DNA of 64,000 nt from Paraconiothyrium sp. Pb-2020 (lineage: Eukaryota > Ascomycota > Dothideomycetes > Pleosporales > Didymosphaeriaceae): the NCBI GenBank assembly GCA_022419385.1, contig JAJUBI010000004.1, forward strand, positions 3,887,286-3,951,285, read 5' to 3'. Every line of letters starts with the position of its first letter. Within the stretch, counting starts at the first letter, position 1. Below are positions 21,663 to 32,572 of the stretch, piece by piece. Under the pieces are notes generated by a model, which ran no database searches, had not been told where the DNA came from, and saw only the letters and a list, made by a program, of their open reading frames with translations. The translations under genes and the position numbers were made by a program.

Positions 21663-23503
21663 ATGGCTATCGAGCAGTTGTTTGGGGAACTGCCTCTGCA
21701 TCATTTGCAATATGGCATCTCGAAGTTCGGCGCTGCTAGCATCGTCCTTGCGGTGCTCGTGACAGCTACTCTTGGTGTGCTTGCAGATTATGCGTACATG
21801 CTATATTTGAGGTCGAAAATGGTAAGACCTGACTATACATATCCTCGACTCCGATACTTAAAGTATATAGCCGCCTGGGCCGCTACCCTGGCCTATCATT
21901 GGCAACACTTTTCAACTTCCGGACAATAAGCCCTGGATCTACTTTGAGGAGCTTTCCAAGAGATATAATACACCTCTTATCACGTATTGGATCGGAAGAA
22001 ATCCAACCGTCTGGATCAACGATGCCTGGGCCGCCAGCGAACTCCTGGACAAGAGAGCAGGCATCTACTGCTCTCGGCCACGAATGCTTGTTTTTGCAGA
22101 ACTAGGTGCCGGCCAGAACAATCTCGTCAACATGATCACCACCACTCCCGAACAGCGAGATCGCTGGCGAGTGCAGCGAAAGGTTACGCATCAGGGGGTT
22201 GGAGTCCAGAAAGTCAGAGATTATCGCAATTTCCAAAACGACGAGAGCAAAGTGGTTGCATACGACTTGCTCCAAACACCTGAAGAATATGTTGCACATT
22301 TTGAACGTTATGCAACAAGTGTAGTCTCAATTATTGGATTTGGCAGACGTGTATCCGACCATACAGACCCGATCATCAGCGAGGTCATTGCGGTTATGCA
22401 CCGAGCTGCGGATCTCAATGTCCCTGGAAAGACGTTTCCAATGCTTCTTGAGACTTTCCCTTGTACGTGTTCTCATTGTTGCTATATACGCTCGTATTCG
22501 CTGATCTCATCCTAGTGCTTGCCAAAGTGCCCAACGCACCCTGGAAGCACGGTCTGGGCAAGCGAGGCAAAGGCAAATCGCACCGCGGCCACGACTTCTT
22601 CTATTCGTTGGCTCATGAAGCGAACGAAAACCCCGGCCATGACGATTGTTACTCCAAGTTCCTCTTCAAAGAAGCACCGAAGTACAACTTGAAACCTCAA
22701 GAGATTTCCGCATTGGCTGGCAATCTGTTCGGTGCTGGTTCCGATACATCTAGCAGCACACTCATCACCGCCGTCCTCGCCATGCGCGCATTCCCCGAGA
22801 CGCTGGTCCCAGCCTGGGAAGAACTTGATCGTGTAGTCGGCCCCGACCGAAGTCCTTCATTTGACGATGATGCTAATCTACCATACATGCGCGCTTTTGT
22901 CAAAGAAGTTTTCCGGTGGCGATCTGTAGCCATCATTGGTGGTCAGCCTCACGCACCAGTACAGGATGATTACTACAACGGGTATTTGATCCCCAAATTG
23001 ACGTGGGTACAAGGCAATGTATGGGCAATTCATCACAATGAGCGAGAGTTCCCGGAACCAGATCGCTTCAACCCAAGACGATACTTGAAAGATGACCCAG
23101 CTTATCGACCATTCCCAGGCGACAAGGGATATATGACCTTTGGGTGGGGTAGAAGAGTATGTTCGGGACAGGCGCTCGCGGAACAAGGAACGTGGTTGAC
23201 AGTGGCGCGTCTGGTTTGGGGCTTCAAGATTGAGCCTGCGCTGGATGAGAGTGGAAAGCCAATTCCTGTTGATATCTTTGACTACACGTAAGCGCTTCGA
23301 GCTTGCTAAACATTGATACTGACTCGCATAGCAACGGACTAAACATGCGACCGCAACCTTTCAACGTCAACATTACTCCGCGCAGCGACCGCATCCGGCA
23401 GGCTATTGTTCGTGAAGGTGAGGAAGCGCTTGCAAATCTTGCGCAATACGAGGGGGAAACGAAGTATAGGATGAGCACGTTCTACAGCAACCCAGTAGAC
23501 TAA
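21663..23503 (+). CDS. Cytochrome P450
   Basis: Four exons (21663-21821, 21871-22462, 22516-23287, 23332-23503) with introns of 44-53 bases give 564 residues. An N-terminal membrane anchor (residues about 20-45) is followed after the first intron by the proline-rich hinge PPGPLPWPIIGN. The I-helix AGSDTSSSTL, the K-helix ExxR (EVFRWR) and the haem loop FGWGRRVCSG with Cys466 are all present. It should be an ER-bound monooxygenase served by P450 reductase. The overall look is that of fungal secondary-metabolism or xenobiotic P450s, similar to CYP64-type enzymes, but I cannot name a family with confidence. An FAD monooxygenase and a dehydrogenase lie downstream. Confidence 0.9.
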
Positions 23504-23527
23504 TTGAGACTATACAAAGGTTCAGAT

Positions 23528-23842
23528 TCACAACAATCTTATAAACGCATCAATGTAAAGCGCAAGACTGTGGTTGGGCATCAAACACTGTTCGAACGCC
23601 GTTCCCTTGTCCCATGACAGTGCCTTATGCAAATTAAAGTTCTCCTCTCGTGTACTCCCACGACTACTTGACAATGGCAATGGTATATTCGGTCCTGCAG
23701 CCGGTAGAAAAATGTTTCGCATCCGTCCTAACCAGTTTCCCCATGTTTTCTCAAGTTCCGTCTCAACCTCAAACACCGGTTCATCGGTCCGAAGCGCAAT
23801 CTCGCGACCCCAGCTGCACTCCACAATTAGCCCGAGCCTCAA
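23528..23842 (-). pseudogene. Possible gene remnant without ATG
   Basis: An open frame of about 104 codons reads like real protein (for example RTDEPVFEVETELEKTWGNW, then FLPAAGPNIPLP and FNLHKALSWDKG) and ends with a normal stop. No ATG starts it and the frame is closed upstream by TGA. It may be the decayed 3' end of a gene, or an exon whose partner I could not find. No family was recognised. Confidence 0.25.
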
Positions 23843-24160
23843 GCCAGATTGCCGGATGTATATTGCTTGGCTTGCATATCAGAGGTCATCAGCCATACTA
23901 TAGGCCTAGTTAATCAGTCTACGTACATTATAGAAGCTTCTTCGACTATTCTTCCGCGCACCGACTGGGCGGCCGAAATGAATGTTATATACGAGTGCGT
24001 TAAGGATCCGGAAAACACAATTGGATGCACGCGCAATATGGCAGAGGGCGAAGATTTGCGATGGCAACCCGGTTTGATGTGCTCGTCGGTCGTATAAATC
24101 GCGGCATGGCCGACTGGGGAGATCTGTAGCTAGACTCGAAGATTCTGGACCACCGCAGCC

Positions 24161-25098
24161 ATGCACGCCTTCCTCGCCCTCCTCAGCGCATCTGGAGCTC
24201 TCGCCGCTCCTGCCATTGCAAAGCGCGCAGATATCAAGTGCCCCATCGTCTTCGAGGGACGTGTGCCTGTGGCCTGGGCAGCTGATCCTACGCAGTTTGA
24301 CACATACGCTACCAACACCATCTTCAACCCCGATTACGTCAAGGGCAATGATCTCAAATGGAGCGGGATCCTCAAGTTTCCGAACGTCACCAAGTCGCGC
24401 TTCGATACCACCGAGCACACTCCTCTCGAGGTGACCATTAGTGACCAGAGCATTTTCCAGCAACAGAAGGGATTCAGGCGCGCGGGTCTGCAGTTTTTGA
24501 AGGACGCTGCGGATGGACCGGGACAGACTGGTGTGAAAACACTGCATTTCAGCGTGAAGCAGGATCCGTCTAGACCGCTGAACCTGACACACGAATACCT
24601 TGTAAGTCATTATTCCTGCTCATGCCGTAGTCATTCTGTTCCGAGAAGATTTGCAGTGGAGACTAACCGTCGCAACAGAACGTTTGGCATGAGAAAGCAG
24701 ACTACTCCGCCGACCAAATCCAATTCCAGACCGGAACTCTCATCGGAAAGAGCGGCGCAGACAAGAACAAGTTCCAGATTCTGGACCAAAGCAACAAGCA
24801 GCTGTATGCTACCGCGACGGACAAATCTCAGTGGCAAAATTTCGCCTTGAAGCTCGACTACACCAACAACCAAGTCACCATTTACTACTCTGCTGGCGAT
24901 GCTGCGCTCAAATCGGTTGCGGGCCCTACCTCCGCTTCGCTTTCTGGCGGTGGACAATTCCAGATCGGTATCTTGAAGAAGCCCACCGGAACTTCGGATG
25001 TGGTTAACGGGGGCTATCAGGAGAGCAACTTGAACGAGGGGCAGATCTATGGAGGTATCTTCCTGGAGGACAGTGCGAACAACTGTGTATCGTTGTAA
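24161..25098 (+). CDS. Secreted GH131 beta-glucanase
   Basis: Two exons, 24161-24601 and 24679-25098, across a 77-base intron give 286 residues. A signal peptide (MHAFLALLSASGALAAPA) ends with a KR site that a Kex2-type protease could cut. The mature protein begins CPIVFEGRVP and continues FNPDYVKGNDLKWSGILKFP, TPLEVTISDQSIF, KTLHFSVKQDPSRPLNLTHE, GTLIGKSG, YYSAGDAAL and NEGQIYGGIFLEDSANNC. This series matches glycoside hydrolase family 131, secreted fungal enzymes acting on beta-1,3/1,4/1,6-glucans and cellulose. The length without a CBM1 module is that of the single-domain form. It probably helps degrade plant or fungal cell-wall glucan. Confidence 0.87.
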
Positions 25099-25249
25099 AT
25101 TGGTTCCTGCAAAACATGATGCGAAAAGTAGAGTACATGCTTCAGAGATTCCTGTATATATCTAGTTTCGTACGGATGCATACAAAATGAGGTATAAGAT
25201 GCGAGACGCCTCTATGGGACTGACGACCAATGGCAGTCTATCTCAGCAA

Positions 25250-26618
25250 TCATGCTTGCTGTGTAACCGAAGTCGACGCTTTGGCAATGATCTCATCCCC
25301 GACCTCTTCAGCATGCTTCTCTGCGTCATGCATGAATATCCAATCTTCCCGCGGTAACTGAATACTCTCCGGGTTCGTCTTGACCTTCTCCCAGTCGGTA
25401 TTGTGCCACATATCTCGTGTCGTCTCGCCGGTCTTCTGCACTTTGCTTACTCGCTCATAGCGAACATCTTGATAGGCTCTCAGACCACCTCTAATGTTAT
25501 CCTTGCCAGCCTTCCGTAATAGAACCGCTAGCGTGACACCATCTTCCAGCGCCTGTGTCGCACCTTGCGCACTAGTAGGTAAGAATGGATGTGCAGAGTC
25601 ACCGAGCAGGCAGATGCGGCCATGCCCAGGAGCCGACCCATATCCAGATACCCAAGTGGGCAGCGGATCGCGGTATACCAGTTTCCAGTCTACAAGCTTC
25701 TCTTCAGGAGTTTTCGAAATAATCTTCGTGCACATGGGATCCCAGTCTTTGAGAACCTCTTTCACTTCAGATAGCTTGCCGGGGAAAGACCAGGATTCGT
25801 CGATGTCGTGTTCGTCCTTATGAGTTAGCACCCAGCAGCAGTCGCTACCGCCTTTGAGTGTGCTAAAGAGGAAGTGTACATCGGGCCCTGGGAACATCAG
25901 CATGACATTTTGGATGGTATGGGCGGAGGAGCCTACCAATCCAACCATTGAAGGTATCGCCGTTCTCACAAAATTGTTTTGTTTCCGGATCAGCTATCAT
26001 GTCTTTGTTGCTGAACCACGACCTCCACACAGCATATCCCGATGACTTTGGCTTATCTTCGTACCCTAACACAAGCGTCCTAGCCTTGCTCCTTACACCG
26101 TCACTGCCCACAACGACGTCCCCCTCTACACGCGTGCCATCTTCGAGCGTAATTCCAGCCGCATTCTCTGTCTCCCAGTAGTTTCCAACTCGTTGGTTGA
26201 GCACGATCTCTACGCCTAGTTCTTTTGCGTAGTTGAATACGATCTCGTGTAGCTCGCCTCGATGTCCGTTGAAAACCGGTGCTTCCTCGTTCTTGGGCGG
26301 GGTTTTCTGATTGATAACAATCTCGCCCGTGTCCCACTTATGGATGTTGAAGCCATAGGCTGTCAAATCGATGGAGACCTCGCGCATGGCACGCGCAATC
26401 TCGCCATCTTTCCAGCGAGCGAAAATGCGTCCGGCGTTAGGTCCGAAGGAGATGATGTCGCCCAAAATCTTTAGAGAGGGAAATGCTTCATAGATGACCG
26501 GAGAGTGGCCTTGTCGAACGCATTCAATGGCTGCGGTGAGCCCACCAAAACCTGCGCCGACAATTATGACTTTGATTCCAGTCTTTGCCTTTGCGCCATT
26601 GGTCTCGGGAACTGCCAT
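25250..26618 (-). CDS. FAD-dependent monooxygenase, salicylate-hydroxylase-like
   Basis: Two exons, 26618-25937 and 25887-25250, give 439 residues. The 49-base intron (GTAGGC...CCCAG) joins NGWIG to PDVHFLFSTLKGG, which repairs an apparent frame break. FAD-binding motifs are all present: VIIVGAGFGGLTAA near the N-terminus, GDVVVGSDGVRS in the middle, and GRICLLGDSAHPFLPTSAQG near residue 310. This is the group A aromatic hydroxylase pattern, using NAD(P)H and O2 to hydroxylate an aromatic or polyketide substrate. Alternative in-frame starts lie at 26660 and 26768, giving a longer basic N-terminus. It is transcribed away from the dehydrogenase gene beginning at 27446, with which it may share a promoter. 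Confidence 0.87.
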
Positions 26619-27445
26619 CGTTGGGAGCTTGGACTTGTCAATCTTCGCGCGGAGGGGCATGCGTCTATGACCAGAGAATCGCCAGGATATTGACGACGAA
26701 GCGGAAGAGGGCAGAGAATGTAGCAATCTGTGGAACGAGCGCGTGTAGCATGCTTCTGCTGCAAGCAATATGCCCAGGGCAGTGGGGCACCTTGACCCAG
26801 GTTATCTCCACCGCTGTGCTCCTATAGGTGCAATCGTCGTCGAATAGACATGCCTGACAATCGTCTGATGCGACTCCTTCGGCCTAGGTACCATGCCTCC
26901 GAGGGTTGTAACAGCCGACACGTATCTACGCGGGTGCCGTGTGCGATGGCGGTTGGCATGCCGTTAGGCGGTCATTCCTATCGCATCCAGCGCAAGTCAA
27001 GCCCCTTAGCAGCCGACGGGCGGAGAAACCTTGTCAAAAATAGCATGCTGTTGCAAGACGCGTGACCTCAAGGCTGCAGGTGGTGTTGGAGGAGCAATGC
27101 CCCACATGGTTGTACTTTCCCCGCAACACGACCCCGCATCGTGGGATGAATTGCACTTGTCTGCATGTGGACAAGACATTTCTCAGCGTCAACCTCGGTA
27201 AGTGATCAGGTCGAAGACCCTGGATTGTGTACAAAGTTACAAGCACCTGATCTTGCAACGCTACTTTGGGTTTGACGTGCATGAGACGGCCTATGCTTTC
27301 GGGCCAGGGCCACGTGTGAGGGATAGGTATATGAGGCCGCTTACAAGGCACGGTATAGGTACTGGCACGTGGGGCCATCTTAACCCCATGTATACCGGCT
27401 CATACAACTTTGGTTGCGGTTTGCAGCAGACTGTACAGATCGAAA
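26619..27445. promoter_or_regulatory. Divergent promoter region, monooxygenase and dehydrogenase
   Basis: 827 bases separate the two divergent start codons. No gene was recognised. Shared control of the two oxidoreductase genes is an inference from the layout. Confidence 0.35.
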
Positions 27446-28604
27446 ATGTCCATACTGACACATCCTGAGTGGAATCAGGAGACAGGAGGTCTCGCTGTTG
27501 CGAAGGCCTTTTCCGAGCAGATCAATGGAAAGACTAGTAAACATTCATCGCACCTCGATGTCGACTAGAGCTAATCGAGCAAAGTTCTCATCACAGGTGT
27601 CTCGCCAGAAAGCATCGGTTCCTCGACAGCCCTCAGCATCGCCTCGCAATCCCCATTCCTTCTGTTACTGGCCTCCCGGACCCAATCTAAGCTCGACGCG
27701 GTGACCAAATCCATCAAAGATGCCTATCCCAATGTCAATGTACAGACCATTGCTCTGGACCTCATGTCCCAAGATTCAGTCCGCAAAGCCGCTGGTCGAA
27801 TTGCTGAATTGACTCCTCGCATCGATATTATCATCAACAACGCAGCCTTGATGACACTGAAGCATCAGTTCACCGTGGAAGGCATTGAAGCGCAGTTTGG
27901 CGCAAACCACGTCGGACATTTTCTCTTGACCAACCTGCTGATGCCGCAATTGCTCGCTGCAGCCAAGACGAACGCTCCGGGTCTTACACGTGTGGTTAAC
28001 TTAACCAGCTTGGGACATCGGCTCAGCCCAATCCGCTTCCACGACTATAATTTCGAAGGCAAAGACATACCCTCAGAAGAGCAACACACGCCTCTGCCGC
28101 CAATGTTCACCAAAGGCCAAGAGGGTGCGTACAATGGCTATATCTCCTACGGACAGGCTAAGACTGCAAATATCTTGTTCTCGGTGGAGCTGAATAAACT
28201 ACTAAACGAGAAGGGGATCGTCAGCTATGCTGTACATCCAGGATGTAAGTTCACAGCTCCTCAGGATAGCTTATTTCTGACGCGGCGCAGCTATCTGGAC
28301 CGGCCTGAGTAGAGACCTTGACGCAGACGGTGAAGCGGCAATACGTGCTACGAGCTCTTTTTGGAAGAATCATGACCAGGGCGCTTCCACTACTCTCGTC
28401 GCTACTCTGGATCCTGCACTCAGTAGTGAGATACCCAGCTTAATCAAGTCTTACCGCCGCTAACGTATAGATATAGCACCGAAAGGTATTCTACTGCACG
28501 ATTGCCAACTGGTAGATGCAGCTCCATATGCAGCAAACGAGGACAATGCGAAGAGGCTCTGGGCGTTGAGCGAGAAGCTTGTCAAGAACGACTTCAAACT
28601 GTGA
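27446..28604 (+). CDS. Short-chain dehydrogenase/reductase
   Basis: Four exons (27446-27536, 27585-28244, 28291-28425, 28471-28604) with introns of 45-48 bases give 339 residues. The cofactor motif is TGVSPESIGSSTA near residue 34; it keeps the first TG but has Glu and Ser where classical members have glycines. IIINNAAL, the NHVGHFLLTNLL helix, the catalytic Ser (NLTSLG) and the YGQAK Tyr/Lys pair are in place, followed by YAVHPG across the third exon junction. The layout is that of retinol-dehydrogenase/WW-oxidoreductase-like fungal SDRs using NAD(P)H. The substrate is unknown; the neighbouring monooxygenase and P450 suggest an oxidative pathway. Confidence 0.87.
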
Positions 28605-28866
28605 ACTGTAGCAGACTTACTCTGAGAAAAAAATTCAAAATCCCAAAAATAAATCCATCAAGTACAACCCTCATAGGAAGAAGTCAGAAAGCATAGTAAC
28701 AGCAAAACTACACATGAACCCACGAAAGATAGTATACTTGGCTATGAAATTTTTGTAATTCTCTGATGCTAAAGCTTACGATACATCAGGAAGCAGCTTA
28801 ATACCATTTTCACCCTCAGGACCCACCATAACCACCATACTGGCCTAGTCTTCCACCAGCCCAAGA

Positions 28867-29359
28867 TTAGCAGCAACCCTGATCATTGGAGATGCGAACA
28901 CTCCATCCTGCAGTATCGAAAGCCTCGCCGACGACAGTGCTCTCGAGAGTCCCATCTCCGCATTCGTTCACGGTGACCCAGCCATAATCCGGTAGAGTAT
29001 TACAGACGACCGATACCGCCTGCGCACCACCGCAAATCCAAGTCGAGGCGCATGCCGTGCCGCAAGTCATACGTTTACATTCTCCGGCTGGCGCTTCACA
29101 GAGTTGGATCATGTCCTCTAGCTTGTTGATTGCATTGGCTGCATCCGCCGCGTACGCAGGAAGCCAATCCAGCTCGCAGTCGACTCTATCAATCGCGCGC
29201 TTTCCGAACTTTGCCTCAAAGTCTTTGGTGGACATGCTTGCGGGCTACATTGTGGTCAGCGGGGGACACTGAAGATGATCATGATTGGCCATGGTAAGAT
29301 ATTGAACTCACGGTGGCAGTGGCCATCGTAGCGATAGCGATGATTTCGATGAACTTCAT
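28867..29359 (-). CDS. Small secreted cysteine-rich protein
   Basis: Two exons, 29359-29312 and 29244-28867, give 141 residues. The first exon is almost exactly the signal peptide (MKFIEIIAIATMATATP). After splicing, a short pro-region ends at GKR, a likely Kex2-type cleavage site. The mature domain of about 110 residues carries about ten cysteines, including ECKRMTCGTACASTWICGG, VVCNTLP, NECGDG and a terminal CC pair preceded by GWSVRISNDQG. No known family was recognised. Size, secretion and cysteine content match fungal apoplastic proteins or effector candidates; that role is inferred. The 67-base intron separates secretion signal from mature protein. Confidence 0.75.
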
Positions 29360-30293
29360 AGTGGCTGACTGTGGTGGTCTGTATCCTGTATACAGAAGAA
29401 GATCAGGGGACGAAATGCTAAAGAAATTGTTTGAATATGGCGAATTGGCAAGCTATCGAAGTTTTGATGCTGGATGGCAATGGGCGAGGAGGCATCTCTA
29501 CTTATACTTCGATCTCGAACTCCAGTCTTGCTTCCGACCACTTTGCCAATGTTTCGCATCGCCATCACTTCCTTCGCTGGCAGTTAGCTTCTCATTGCTT
29601 TCCTAAAGCATCCATGAGCTTGTCAGCGTTGGTGTTGATCCCAGTACTTGGTTCACATAGTGATCCTCTTCTGTTGTTGGCAAGCCTTGGAAACATTTCG
29701 CAGGGCATGAGATCGCGATCCTATTTAACATGTTTTACGTAGTAGGAGATCTACGAGGCTTTTGCCAAGCTATACCGATGATCACCGCCCCATTCTATCA
29801 CCTTAGTCTAGTGGAACGTGGCTGATGCATGAATCATTCCGGGAGACGGACTCTTGGAAACCTTGGCTTAGATAACTTGAGAGCTTGGGCAACACTCTGC
29901 GACTTAAGCTTGGGTAATTCATCAAAAAATGCTACACGGTTCCCATCGGACTATTTCTGGACGCTCTAGCCACGCGGGCTACACAGCACGATCAGTACGA
30001 GCGCTGATGTCACACCAATTCGCAACTACTAGAAGTAATCATAGAATGCACGAAGTGAAGCGCAGATATCTACTAGGATACGATGCAAGACGTTAAGTAC
30101 AGCTGGAGGGCTTGCTGTTGCTTGGCATACCAATCACGGGATTTTCGATGAGCACAGCCAACCCTTGGTACCTGAGGCACCCATTGATCTTTATTGCCCT
30201 AGGTAGGGAGATGGATGACCGTCAGATTTCTTGCAAAGCCAATCCTTCATTTTTAACATTGACAATGTCAAACAAAATACTATGGAGGAGAGA
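29360..30293. other. Intergenic, no gene seen
   Basis: No motif or long frame. It lies between the promoter side of the secreted-protein gene and the 3' end of the GH79 gene. Confidence 0.4.
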
Positions 30294-31967
30294 TTATGCG
30301 CGATATTTGAGCGTCACTAGGACGGCTTCCGTAGAAGATACACTTAGAACAACGATCCCTTTCCTGGCCTTCACGTGCTCAACTGTATGCTGCCCATGCT
30401 GAGCTAATCTACCATCCGTATAATTCCAGCTCTGACCTGCCCACTCGATGCCCTCGTCCGCACTTGCACCACTCGCAGTCAGTCTCTGAACCTGAATCGC
30501 GTCCACTTGCATTGGCACACCTAGCTCCACGCGCTGCGACGGACGCTCATACGGCGTCGTACTATTCCACTCATCAAAATTAATGAGGGCATACTTGGCA
30601 AGTTTCCCAGCTTCGTAGATAGCATGCGACACGAACTTAGGCTCTGAAGCTGGTACCGGATACACTTGCACTTCAGGATGCGTACCGATAGCATCAGCGG
30701 TAAAGATCTGGCCGTATAGCGGCGGTCGCACATACGGTTCGCGTCCGTCTCTCGGTACAGGAACCCAAGCTGTGTACCCGAAGGTGGTACCCTGGATGAG
30801 GTTCTGACGACGCATGTTTGCGGCCATAGAAAGAAACGTGCGATCGGTGAGCCACAGCGCAGACCCAAATACGCCGATGACTTGCGTGAAATTGAGATTG
30901 GACGCATCGGAGTTTGTTTCGCCAAGGACGAAAGGCAGAGAAGGTGTCCAATCATGGGAGGCTTCGATATTGGCAACCAGGCTTGAGACGTTGGACGCTA
31001 TATTGGTGTGGTTCATAAGGGACGACCCAAGGCGGATCCAGGGCTCGCCGACACCGTCGTAATGATGAACTGAGACGGATTTCGTGTGTTTATGCTGGTC
31101 GATTCCAGCCTCTAGAAGGTTTTTCCTACGTTTCCAATCAGTAAAGACCCGAAGTGCGAAAAGACAGCACACACACAGTCCATCCTCTTCCACCAGCAAA
31201 CGTCCCAGGCTGGAAAAGCCTCCTCTCCTCAAGGCCATAACGGTTTTCATTGAGTACCTCCTCACTAACAGCATCGGCGTACTCGTTCCATTGGCTCACA
31301 TACTCTCCCATTGAGTAGTTCTTAGGCCGATGCCCTACCAAGGAGAAGATATCTGGTTCATTTCCAATTTCAAAGCTCTCCAAACGATTCCGTACGCGAT
31401 TCATTACAAGTTTAGCTACCTCAATAGCGTTTTCTTTGCCACCTTCGACACCGTACGTCTGACCCATGTTGACCTGCCATGACCAGTGCGTGTTCGGAAA
31501 AGTATCAAAGCCTTCGAAGAACACAGGGCCGATATTGACACGCTCAGGGATGCCAATGTTGCCAGTGACCGTGCCGGCCGCGAACTCGTTGACAAGCGAT
31601 AGCTTTTGCGAAGCGTTGTACCAGACGCGGTCACTGCTCGTTTCGTGAGTTTATCAAGTGGATTCCGAGATCGAGGGAATTTTATCACCTACGTTGAAGT
31701 TCCGCCAACACATATAAAGGGTTGGGCGCCTGTTTTCTTCGCTAGAAGATCTAGGATGTCCTTCGAAAATAGATTGGGATGGGTGTGATTGCCCGTGAAG
31801 TCTGCGAACCAGTGTGCCGGGAATGAGAAGGAAGAGAAATCATGTGGTATGACATTCGACGCCGCTTTGGGCACTTTCAAGGGAGCCTCGAATCTGTGCG
31901 AAGTATATTGAGTTGCCGCTGTAAAGGTGAACAGGAAGCCAAGGGCAGTGAACAAGGCGGGGCTCAT
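30294..31967 (-). CDS. Secreted GH79 beta-glucuronidase-like enzyme
   Basis: Three exons (31967-31693, 31636-31175, 31125-30294) give 522 residues. A signal peptide (MSPALFTALGFLFTFTAATQ) opens the protein. The TIM-barrel motifs are FICVGGTS, then FEIGNEPDIF with the acid/base Glu185, and PFVLGETNSD with the nucleophile near Glu315. A C-terminal beta-rich domain follows. This fits glycoside hydrolase family 79, whose fungal members remove glucuronic acid or 4-O-methyl-glucuronic acid from glycans and glycosides; the animal member is heparanase. The second donor is ambiguous within a GT repeat; I took the site that keeps frame and gives GWTVKNLLEAGID. It is divergent from the regulator gene starting at 32573. 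Confidence 0.87.
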
Positions 31968-32572
31968 AATAGCAGCTGTTTCGAGAGGTGAAGTAATGTT
32001 TGAGCGATGTGCGTGTGGCCTTGCCACCTTTATGCTCCATCATGATGGTACCTACAAGTTAATTTGCAGCCGGCCTCTAAACGCGGGGGAAACCCTTCTC
32101 CACACCGTGCATGTCACGTTGCCGCGAATGCGTCTCCTCTGCGCCTGCAATGCGCCATCGGAGCTCATATGAGCCAATGGCGTGTACGTGGACAAGACTA
32201 AAGCACCCCGTCTCCTATGGCGCGATCATGATGGTAATGTCCATCAGCGTGCTCATTTGACGTCGCGCGCGGCTGTCGCGGAAGGGTGCGGCTCTCGGGC
32301 ACGAGGACCCGGTTCTCGGCCAAGTGGGTCACGTGAAATACCTAGGTCGGTTCCCCGGGTACCGTTCCCCAGGCCAGTGTGCAGTCTCTACCGTCGCGCT
32401 ACGGCGCAATTCGAATGCAATAGCACGTTAACATATGATGGTCTGGAGATTGCGCCTTCGTCTTGGTTTAGCTGCCTATGAGTTGCGCACGTCCGGTGGG
32501 TAGGCCGGCTCTCGCAGTTTTCGACCCGTTGGGAGCCCTAGATACGCAACAACCGGGAGCGACAACCGCAGC
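31968..32572. promoter_or_regulatory. Divergent promoter of GH79 and regulator genes
   Basis: 605 bases between two divergent start codons, with no gene. It contains the CGG-N11-CCG palindrome listed next. Confidence 0.55.
32348..32364. promoter_or_regulatory. CGG-N11-CCG near-palindrome
   Basis: CGGTTCCCCGGGTACCG has CGG and CCG half-sites 11 bases apart, the spacing used by Gal4-type Zn2Cys6 dimers, and is palindromic except at its 5th, 9th and 13th bases. It lies 225 bases upstream of the start of the double-cluster regulator and about 380 bases upstream of GH79. Binding by that regulator is an inference. Confidence 0.5.

Noticed and set aside
25850..25970. Apparent frameshift in the FAD monooxygenase
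   Set aside because: A 49-base GTAGGC...CCCAG intron joins the two frames and restores WIGPDVHFL, so the gene is intact.
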